20,952 nucleotides of DNA from contig DASWCG010000247.1 in NCBI GenBank assembly GCA_036390175.1, positions 1-20,952 of the forward strand, written 5' to 3'. The DNA comes from DASQHY01 sp036390175. Lineage in GTDB: Bacteria; Acidobacteriota; Terriglobia; Acidiferrales; UBA7541. A program made the translations under genes and the position numbers. The notes under the pieces are model-generated. The model was given only the letters and a program-made list of their open reading frames with translations, made no database searches and was not told the DNA's origin. Shown one piece after another: positions 6,897-12,868 of this stretch; within the stretch, counting starts at the first letter, position 1; the number at the start of each line of letters is the position of its first letter.

Positions 6897-8048
6897 ATGT
6901 GGGCAGTCTCGTGGTCGGTCAAAATCTCCAAGCTATGTAATCTTCGCTGCCGCTATTGTTATGAGTGGAACGAGCTGGCAAATCCAGCGCGGATCTCCTT
7001 CTCCGATTGGGCCAAGATTCTCGTCGCGGCCCGACGCTACCACGCGCTTCAAATGGAGCATTTCGTCGAACCAGGCCGGACAATTCTGTACTGGCACGGC
7101 GGCGAACCCTTGCTTCTGCCCGCTGATTACTTTGAGGCCGTCGTCCGGCTGGAGCGCGAGATTTGGGGAGGTGAGCCGCTTGCGCGCCGGGAGTTCACGA
7201 ATTTTCTGCAAACAAATCTTTACTCCCTCACAGAAGAAAAGCTGAACCTCCTCGATAGGGAAAAATTCGAAATCGGCGTTTCATTGGACGTGGTGCCAGG
7301 TCAACGACTCACTCTTGATGGGCGTGAAACGGAGCGGCGAGTTGTAATCAACATGGGCCGCCTGCGGGACCGGGGTATCTCTTTTTCTGGGGCCGTTGTC
7401 CTAGCCCAGCACACGCGGAACAGACTAAGAGAGATTTATGACTTCTACCAAGACTTCGGAATTCGGTTCACGATTTTTCCCCTCTGCGCGTCTCCACTGA
7501 ACACACCCAGCGCCGATTTCTCAATCGGAGACGCTGAAATCGTTGAAGCGCTCAAGGATCTATTCGTCCACTGGATCGACAGCGATTTCAAAATCGAGGT
7601 GCAGCCTCTGAGGAAGTACCTGGACACTGCTCTTCTTCATTTGATGGGCCTTGAGAGAGAACCCTATGATCGCGCAGAAAGCGGCGAACGACTGCTGCTT
7701 GTTGATACGGACGGAACTCTATACACAATCGTTGACCGCTATGCGCCCGGAGCGTCTCTCGGCAATATCTTCGCTCAATCGCTTGATGAGATTCTTGAGT
7801 CGCTGCCTTACTCGAGTTCAATCGAACGCGACAAGCAGCGCTGTTGGCGACACTGCGGCGGATGTGAGTACCGCGGAGCGTGCGACACCTACCCGCTGTT
7901 TTCGGAGCCATATCGCTCCGGATCATCGCATTGCCGGGTTGCCTTCGAATTGATTACCTTCATCGAACATTTTCTTCGCAAAGAAGGCTTCGATAAAAGT
8001 GAGTTTGCGGAGACGGCGCTTCGAACCCACGGTTTAGCGGCATGCTGA
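6897..8048 (+). CDS. Radical SAM protein with SPASM-like C-terminal cysteine cluster
   Basis: The 383-aa protein carries the radical SAM motif CNLRCRYC (Cys14, Cys18, Cys21), which binds the 4Fe-4S cluster that cleaves S-adenosylmethionine. It also has the family landmarks WHGGEP (66-71), QTNLYSLTEE (105-114) and GVSLDV (127-132). Near the C terminus, CWRHCGGCEYRGAC (316-329) and Cys346 resemble part of a SPASM/twitch auxiliary-cluster domain. The usual upstream Cys of a full SPASM domain is missing: the segment LVDTDGTLYTIVDR has none. Radical SAM/SPASM enzymes often modify peptides (cyclophane, thioether or epimerisation chemistry) or mature sulfatases, and no sulfatase lies here. The tandem small genes just upstream are the likely substrates, by inference. 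GGAGG ten bases before ATG supports this start, which is unusually close to the first cluster Cys. Confidence 0.88.
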   Translation: MWAVSWSVKISKLCNLRCRYCYEWNELANPARISFSDWAKILVAARRYHALQMEHFVEPGRTILYWHGGEPLLLPADYFEAVVRLEREIWGGEPLARREFTNFLQTNLYSLTEEKLNLLDREKFEIGVSLDVVPGQRLTLDGRETERRVVINMGRLRDRGISFSGAVVLAQHTRNRLREIYDFYQDFGIRFTIFPLCASPLNTPSADFSIGDAEIVEALKDLFVHWIDSDFKIEVQPLRKYLDTALLHLMGLEREPYDRAESGERLLLVDTDGTLYTIVDRYAPGASLGNIFAQSLDEILESLPYSSSIERDKQRCWRHCGGCEYRGACDTYPLFSEPYRSGSSHCRVAFELITFIEHFLRKEGFDKSEFAETALRTHGLAAC

Positions 8049-8176
8049 AGAAGAGTCGGTCGCTTTCATTATTCCGTATCACGTTGCTCTGAATTTCGCG
8101 AAGAGTGTTCCCTACGTAGCGCAATTCCCGCCCGTAGTGCGGAACACCTCCCTATGACCAATCGTGAAGGGCCGAG

Positions 8177-8239
8177 GACGCCGACCCCGATATCCCCATC
8201 CTGCGCCAAGCCAAAGCCGAATACTCTAACCCGCCGTAG
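8177..8239 (+). pseudogene. Duplicated 3' end of the kinase-TPR gene
   Basis: These 63 bases read DADPDIPILRQAKAEYSNPP and a TAG stop, against DADPDIPILRQANAEYSKLP at the end of the kinase gene (5078-5140). By hand count the DNA differs at four positions. Similarity stops abruptly upstream of the GAC codon. The kinase tails thus bracket the small-peptide/radical SAM cassette, 3099 bases apart. It is either the relic of a second kinase gene or a duplication made when the cassette was inserted. Confidence 0.8.
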
Positions 8240-8289
8240 GCACGGCTCTAATTCAAAGGCTCCAATTTCGCCCCAAGCCAAAATCGTCC

Positions 8290-8319
8290 TTGACAACCGC
8301 CAGTCATTTGTGGTATACG
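8290..8319 (+). promoter_or_regulatory. Promoter-like site TTGACA-18-TATACG
   Basis: A perfect -35 (TTGACA, 8290-8295) is followed after 18 bases by TATACG (8314-8319). The sequence around it (cttgacaac, then tcattt) resembles that at the promoter-like site after the kinase gene near 5178. No clear gene follows within 500 bases, so it may be an orphaned promoter or serve the distant dehydrogenase gene. Confidence 0.35.
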
Positions 8320-8345
8320 TACTTCTGTCGTAACCGCCGGGTTTA

Positions 8346-8432
8346 CCCTGAGCGCTTTTCGCGAAGGGCGCCGCCTTTAGGCCGCCGGAGAGACCGCGGT
8401 AGGTCAGGTTTACCCTGAGAGCTATCGAAGGG
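8346..8432. repeat. Two REP-like imperfect palindromes (CCCTGAG...GAAGGG)
   Basis: TTTACCCTGAG with a following GAAGGG occurs at 8346-8368 (inner GCG/CGC stem) and again at 8413-8432. Both can fold as small bulged hairpins. A third copy, with TTCACCCTGAG, lies at 10441-10462. Short intergenic palindromes of this kind are dispersed in many genomes, and their function here is unknown. Confidence 0.55.
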
Positions 8433-8607
8433 AAGGGAAAAAGGAAAAGTAAGATGTGGGCAGTTTGCATTCCGGATGGGTCTGCGGAAGTTCTTGGCCG
8501 CTTGCAAACGCAACACCGGGACACGTGTCTCCCCGCAGCCCGCTCTCCTTTTTCGCCCTTCACCTCTCAACTTCTTTCGATTCACACTCTTACGAATTTC
8601 GTGTCTG

Positions 8608-8693
8608 TAAGTCCTTTAGAATCCGCTCTTACGAAACCGTCGCGCAAGAGTATCAAAACACGCGACTTTAAGTTCTTTAGAATCCGCTCTTAC
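8608..8693 (+). repeat. Pair of 25-base direct repeats
   Basis: TAAGTCCTTTAGAATCCGCT plus CTTAC (8608-8632) recurs at 8669-8693 with one base changed (C to T at the sixth position). Each copy begins near GTAAG or TTAAG and ends CTCTTAC. A further CTCTTACGAA occurs at 8587-8596. There are only two full copies with a 36-base spacer, so this is not a CRISPR array. Confidence 0.6.
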
Positions 8694-8741
8694 AGCACCC
8701 CATTGGGTAATCCATTGATAAAAAAGCACTTACACATACAT

Positions 8742-8760
8742 GGGGGTAGGGGGGAGGGGG
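8742..8760 (+). other. G-rich tract, possible G-quadruplex
   Basis: Runs of five, six and five G separated by TA and A occur within 19 bases, about 90 bases upstream of the dehydrogenase start. A four-stranded fold would need one run to be split or a further G-run. The effect, if any, is unknown. Confidence 0.35.
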
Positions 8761-8848
8761 TCCTCTGCCTCATCAATCTCCTGTATCTCCTTTGCCTCCT
8801 CCACTACGCCAAAGTACAATGTCTCTCAATCGCGAAGGAGGCCTCGCC

Positions 8849-10423
8849 ATGGTGACCGCTGAACGCAAACCAACTCCCCCGGAGTTCGCCAACGAGCCTT
8901 CTGTGGATTTCTCCAAGCCCGAGAACCGCAGAGCCATGGAAGACGCACTCCGCAAAGTCGGCGCCGAGCTCGGCCGCGAATATCCTCTCTACATTGCCGG
9001 ACAGAAGGTCACCACCGCCGAGAAAAGGCCTTCGCTCAATCCCTCGCATCCCAGCCAGGTCGTCGGCGTCTTTCAAGTCGCCACCGTCGAAATGGGCATC
9101 CAGGCCATCGAAGCCGCCCACAAGGCATTTGAATCCTGGCGCCATGTCCCCGCCGAGCAGCGCGCCGAATGCCTGTTCCGCGCCGCGGCGATTCTCCGCC
9201 GGCGCAAATTCGAAATCGAGGCGCTGATCTCCTGCGAAGTGGGCAAGACCTGGCCCGAAGCCGACGCCGACCTCGCCGAAACCATCGACTTCGCCGAATT
9301 CTACGGCCGCGAAATGTTGCGCCTCGCCGCGCCTCAGCCCGTCACGCCCATGAAGGGCGAGAAGAATCGCCTCGTTTACATTCCTCTGGGCGTTGGCGTC
9401 GTGATTCCTCCGTGGAATTTTCCCGCCGCCATCATGGCCGGGATGACCATGGCCGCGCTCGTCGCCGGCAACACCGTTGTCGTCAAGCCTTCCAGCGATT
9501 CGCCCGCAGTTGCCGCGAAGATGGTCGAAATTCTCTACGAAGCGGGCATTCCGAAAGAGGCCCTCAATTTTGTCACCGGTCCCGGCGGCACCGTCGGCGA
9601 CGCTTTGGTGGAGCATCCCAAGACGCGCTTCGTCGCCTTCACCGGCTCGAAGGAAGTCGGCCTGCGCATCAGCGAAAAGGCCGCCAAGCCCCGGCCGGGA
9701 CAAATCTGGATCAAGCGCACCGTTCTCGAAATGGGCGGCAAGGATTCCATCATCGTTGACGAAGAGGCCGACGTGGACGCCGCCGTCGAAGGCGTCGCCG
9801 TTTCCGCGTTCGGCTATCAGGGGCAGAAGTGCTCGGCCTGTTCGCGCGCCATCGTCTCGCAGAAAATCTACGACGCATTTCTCGCGAAGCTCACCGAGCG
9901 CGTCAGGAAAATCCATGTTGGCCCTGCAGAAGACCCCGCCAACTACATGGGCCCGGTCATCAACAAATCTTCCATGAAATCCATCCTCGATTACATCGAA
10001 GTGGGCAAAAAAGAAGGACGCCTGATTGCCGGCGGCGGCCCCGCCGGCGGCGACGGATACTTCATCCAGCCGACCGTCATTGCCGACGTCCCGCCCAAGG
10101 CGCGCATCTCTCAGGAAGAGATTTTCGGCCCTGTTCTCGCCGTGATCCCCGCGAAAGATTTCGACGACGCGCTCGAGATTGCCAATAACACCGAGTTCGG
10201 CCTCACCGGCGCGGTCTATTCGCGCAACCCGAAAAAGCTCGAAAAAGCCGCCGACTCCTTCCACGTCGGCAACCTCTACTTCAATCGCAAGTGCACCGGC
10301 GCGATGGTCGGCGCGCACCCCTTCGGCGGTTTCAATATGTCCGGAACAGACTCGAAGGCCGGCGGGCGCGATTATCTGCTGCTCTTCTTGCAGGCCAAGT
10401 CCATCGCCGAAAGGGTGGTGTAG
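8849..10423 (+). CDS. rocA: L-glutamate gamma-semialdehyde dehydrogenase (1-pyrroline-5-carboxylate dehydrogenase)
   Basis: The 524-aa cytoplasmic enzyme oxidises L-glutamate 5-semialdehyde, in equilibrium with 1-pyrroline-5-carboxylate, to glutamate with NAD+. This is the last step of proline and arginine breakdown. Aldehyde dehydrogenase landmarks are PWNFP with Asn190, FTGSKEVG (about 264-271), the general-base motif VLEMGGKDS with Glu294, and GQKCSACSR with nucleophile Cys328. GQKCSACSR is typical of the RocA-type subfamily, and length agrees with the roughly 515 aa of Bacillus RocA. Start ATG 8849 is fixed by AAGGAGG seven bases upstream; earlier in-frame starts at 8792 and 8819 lack this. 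It is monofunctional, with no proline dehydrogenase domain fused. It converges on an amino-acid permease gene 14 bases away. Confidence 0.93.
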   Translation: MVTAERKPTPPEFANEPSVDFSKPENRRAMEDALRKVGAELGREYPLYIAGQKVTTAEKRPSLNPSHPSQVVGVFQVATVEMGIQAIEAAHKAFESWRHVPAEQRAECLFRAAAILRRRKFEIEALISCEVGKTWPEADADLAETIDFAEFYGREMLRLAAPQPVTPMKGEKNRLVYIPLGVGVVIPPWNFPAAIMAGMTMAALVAGNTVVVKPSSDSPAVAAKMVEILYEAGIPKEALNFVTGPGGTVGDALVEHPKTRFVAFTGSKEVGLRISEKAAKPRPGQIWIKRTVLEMGGKDSIIVDEEADVDAAVEGVAVSAFGYQGQKCSACSRAIVSQKIYDAFLAKLTERVRKIHVGPAEDPANYMGPVINKSSMKSILDYIEVGKKEGRLIAGGGPAGGDGYFIQPTVIADVPPKARISQEEIFGPVLAVIPAKDFDDALEIANNTEFGLTGAVYSRNPKKLEKAADSFHVGNLYFNRKCTGAMVGAHPFGGFNMSGTDSKAGGRDYLLLFLQAKSIAERVV

Positions 10424-10437
10424 CGCCGGGCTTCAGT

Positions 10438-11817
10438 TCACCCTGAGGCACTTGCCGAAGGGCCCGGTATGTTTTTGGCGGCAGGCCGCAGCCCGAATCC
10501 AAATCGAAGGAGAACGTACATCACCGGCCCGGAAAGCATCAGCCAGGGAGCCCAGCGAAAAACAAATTCGCCGCTGTAATACACTTTCACCGCGCACAGC
10601 AGCGCCGGAAAAATTACGATGTAAGCGAGCCCCAGCGTTCCTCCCGGAATCCGGAAGCTTCGCGCAGCATCCGGCATTTTCCGCCGCAGTTGCCACGCAG
10701 CGAGCAACGTCAGCAGCGTCGTCGCAATGCGCGTCCAGATATAGATGTCCACCAATTGCACCAGCGACGCTCGCGCCAGCGCGCAATACACCACGGCCGA
10801 AATAGCGATGGCCCGCGCCGGAGTTCCGTAGCGCGGATCGATCTTCGCCAGCCATCGCGGCAAGTAACCATCTTCCGCCATCGCCGCCGGAAGCCGCGTG
10901 GTGCACAGGATCGTGCTGTTGGAAAGGGAAGCTGTCCCGATGATCGAAGCCGCCAGCATCAGCGCGCCCAGAACGGGCCCGCCAACTTGCCGCGCCGCTT
11001 CGACCATGTAGCCCGTTTTCCACGCGCTCCAATTCCCCAGCGCCGCAAGCGCCAGCGTTCCCGGCACGAGATAGGTCAGCGTGACCAGCACGGAATTCCA
11101 CGCGAGCGCTCGCAGAAGGGTCTTCTGCCCGCCTTCCATTTCTCCGGCGATGGTCGAGAGTTGCTCGAATCCCGCGTAATTCCACATCGCCAGCGCCAGG
11201 CCCGCTCCGAAGACCGCGCCGAACGGTTTTCCCGGCGGCGCGAGCGGCAACATCGGGTTGAACCTCCAATGAAACAGCGCGGCGCCGCACATCCAAACTA
11301 CCGGCACCAGAATCAGCGCCTGCATTGCCGTTGCCACCCAGCCTGCCGCCTGGATGCCGCGGACGTTCAAATAGGCAAGCCCGCAGAGGAACAGACTCGC
11401 CACCGGCCATTTCCAGAATCCCGCAAGCGCAGGAACGTAATTCGCCAAATAGTCCACGATCAGAACGCCGTAGAGACTGTTCAGGAGAAATGTTCCCGCC
11501 CAATTCCACCAGCCCGCTTGGAAACCCCAGAAGTCTCCGAAGGCCGCGCGCACCCAGCGATAGAATCCTCCCTGAACGGGAAGAATGCCGTTCAACTCCG
11601 CCGCAGCCAGCGACACCGGAACGCTCCAGAACAACGGGACAAACGCCAGAAACAGAATCGCGATCCCCGGGCCGGACAGCGAATAGATCTCTTCGTAGCC
11701 GAACGGTCCCGACGCGCAGTAGCTGTAAAACACCGCGAGCAGCGGGAGGAATCCGATCTTCTTGAGAATGGCCGCGCCGGCTGGGTTGGATTGGTTCGGG
11801 TCAGAGGCTGGGTTCAC
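10438..11817 (-). CDS. APC-family amino-acid permease
   Basis: This hydrophobic protein of about 459 aa has roughly twelve membrane helices and belongs to the amino acid-polyamine-organocation superfamily. Visible landmarks are the first helix with SGPFGYEE, the next block PVSLAAAELNGILPVQGGFYRWV typical of these permeases, AMWNYAGFEQLSTIAGE in the middle, and later SNSTILCTTRLPAAMAEDGYLP. It probably imports or exchanges amino acids in the inner membrane, with unknown specificity. Next to a glutamate-semialdehyde dehydrogenase, a proline, arginine or glutamate role is possible. GTG at 11817 is preferred (GGAG 11 bases upstream, usual family N terminus). An in-frame TTG at 11889 would add 24 residues but has a poorly spaced ribosome site. 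The last codons lie within a REP-like element (10441-10462). Confidence 0.9.
   Translation of the reverse strand: MNPASDPNQSNPAGAAILKKIGFLPLLAVFYSYCASGPFGYEEIYSLSGPGIAILFLAFVPLFWSVPVSLAAAELNGILPVQGGFYRWVRAAFGDFWGFQAGWWNWAGTFLLNSLYGVLIVDYLANYVPALAGFWKWPVASLFLCGLAYLNVRGIQAAGWVATAMQALILVPVVWMCGAALFHWRFNPMLPLAPPGKPFGAVFGAGLALAMWNYAGFEQLSTIAGEMEGGQKTLLRALAWNSVLVTLTYLVPGTLALAALGNWSAWKTGYMVEAARQVGGPVLGALMLAASIIGTASLSNSTILCTTRLPAAMAEDGYLPRWLAKIDPRYGTPARAIAISAVVYCALARASLVQLVDIYIWTRIATTLLTLLAAWQLRRKMPDAARSFRIPGGTLGLAYIVIFPALLCAVKVYYSGEFVFRWAPWLMLSGPVMYVLLRFGFGLRPAAKNIPGPSASASG
10441..10462. repeat. REP-like palindrome overlapping the permease 3' end
   Basis: CCCTGAGGCACTTGCCGAAG followed by GG is of the same type as the elements at 8346 and 8413. 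Read on the minus strand it supplies the last residues of the permease (around GPSASASG). It also lies between two convergent genes, where a hairpin could act as a bidirectional transcription barrier. Confidence 0.5.
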
Positions 11818-11905
11818 TGTGAGGAAAGCTCCGATCGCCGCGCCATCATAGTGAACGACGGCGCTCCGCGCAAGGACGCGGGACGGCAATCTCCTAGTAC
11901 TTCTC

Positions 11906-11921
11906 TCAGGTATTCACCTGA
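11906..11921. promoter_or_regulatory. Palindrome TCAGGTATTCACCTGA, possible operator
   Basis: Six-base arms around ATTC form a perfect inverted repeat in the 220-base gap between the divergent permease and 266-aa protein genes. A related GGATTCACCGAAT follows at about 11934-11946. No regulator gene is next to it, so an operator role is only a suggestion. The remainder of the gap shows no clear -35/-10 pair. Confidence 0.3.
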
Positions 11922-12037
11922 TTCGTCTTTGCAGGATTCACCGAATGTACATCTTCCGGGAGATACCTTAAAAACCTCGGCGGCAATGAAACTCTAATTA
12001 AGTAAGAAGAGATTTATTGACAGCTGAGGAGACTACA

Positions 12038-12838
12038 ATGCGCCGCGAAATCATTGCTAGCTCTTTGTTGGCCATTCTCTTGCTTTCTCCCTGCGGTTCT
12101 GTGCAGCAGTCTGCGGCGGCCCAACAAACCCCGCCAGTTTTGCAGGGCGCTTTGAACGCGCTCACCGGCGGCACAGCCGTTGCCGATGTCACGCTCGCCG
12201 GCACAGCCCGCCGCATCGCCGGTTCCGACAACGAAACCGGCACCGCGACGCTCAAAGCGCTAGCGACAGGCGAAAGCCGCATGGACCTCAGCTTCGCCTC
12301 GGGCCCGCGCAGCGAAGTCCGCGCGTCCTCGTCTGCCGCGGCTGACGCGGCCGGAAGTTGGTCGGCCGCCGACGGCGTCTGGCATCCCATCGCAAATCAC
12401 AACCTCTTCGCGGACTCTTCCTGGTTCTTTCCCGCCTTGACCATCGGCCGGCTGGCCTCTTCGGCCAGCTACGTCCTCTCGTATGTGGGACAGGAAACAA
12501 GAAACGGACAGGCGGTTGTGCATGTTACAGCCTCTCAGCAATTTACGGGCATCCCGGCCGCGCAGGCCCCGCTGTTCCAACATCTCAGCCAGATGGACAT
12601 TTTCCTCGACGCCGCCACGCTGCTCCCTGCTGCGCTGTTGTTCAACACGCACCCGGACAACGACGCCGGCCTCGACATTCCCATTGAAATCCGCTTTTCG
12701 GATTATCGCGCTGTGAACGGCGTCCACACGCCCTTCCACGTTCAGAAGTATTTGAACAATGGACTGGTCCTCGATCTCCACATAAACACAGTCAACCTGA
12801 ACACCGGCCTCTCAGCGGCCGCATTCAGCGTCCCGTAG
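12038..12838 (+). CDS. Secreted protein of unknown function upstream of RHS gene
   Basis: The 266-aa product starts with a signal peptide (MRRE, then ASSLLAILLLSPCGS). Cys19 is not in a good lipobox because Pro precedes it, so signal peptidase I cleavage near SAAAQQ is more likely. The rest is rich in short beta-like segments, ending TPFHVQKYLNNG, LDLHINTVNLNTGLSAAAF. That ending resembles LolA/outer-membrane-lipoprotein-sorting-like folds, but I cannot assign a family. ATG 12038 has GAGGAG six bases upstream; an in-frame TTG at 12017 is less likely. The RHS gene begins 30 bases after the stop, so the two are probably co-transcribed. Their link suggests a partner role, perhaps in handling or export of the RHS protein, but this is inference. 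Confidence 0.75.
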   Translation: MRREIIASSLLAILLLSPCGSVQQSAAAQQTPPVLQGALNALTGGTAVADVTLAGTARRIAGSDNETGTATLKALATGESRMDLSFASGPRSEVRASSSAAADAAGSWSAADGVWHPIANHNLFADSSWFFPALTIGRLASSASYVLSYVGQETRNGQAVVHVTASQQFTGIPAAQAPLFQHLSQMDIFLDAATLLPAALLFNTHPDNDAGLDIPIEIRFSDYRAVNGVHTPFHVQKYLNNGLVLDLHINTVNLNTGLSAAAFSVP

Positions 12839-12868
12839 CGCGCCGGATCTTCAAGAGGAGATGAGCCG

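Larger units (their letters stand above)
8049..8848. other. 800-base gene-poor region with repeats
   Basis: No ORF here looks like a real gene. The longest candidate (ATG at 8454) has low-complexity, non-protein-like sequence and overlaps repeats. The region contains the kinase-tail relic (8177-8239), a promoter-like site (8290-8319), two REP-like palindromes (8346-8432), a pair of 25-base repeats (8608-8693) and a G-rich tract (8742-8760). It looks like a recombination-prone junction between the accessory cassette and the dehydrogenase gene. Confidence 0.6.

Noticed and set aside
8608..8693. Possible CRISPR array
   Set aside because: Only two repeat copies with one 36-base spacer, and no cas genes in the window.
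8454..8855. 133-aa plus-strand ORF beginning MWAV, like the radical SAM protein
   Set aside because: Only the first four residues match. The rest is low-complexity, overlaps the direct repeats and the G-rich tract, and runs into the dehydrogenase gene. Probably not coding.
8804..10318. Long 504-aa minus-strand ORF opposite the dehydrogenase gene
   Set aside because: It is antisense to a clear aldehyde dehydrogenase, and its Gly/Asp/Arg-rich product is typical of the mirror frame of a GC-rich gene.
11818..11889. Longer N terminus of the permease from TTG 11889
   Set aside because: The TTG start has AGGAG only about one base away, and the extra residues do not resemble a permease N terminus. 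Not excluded.
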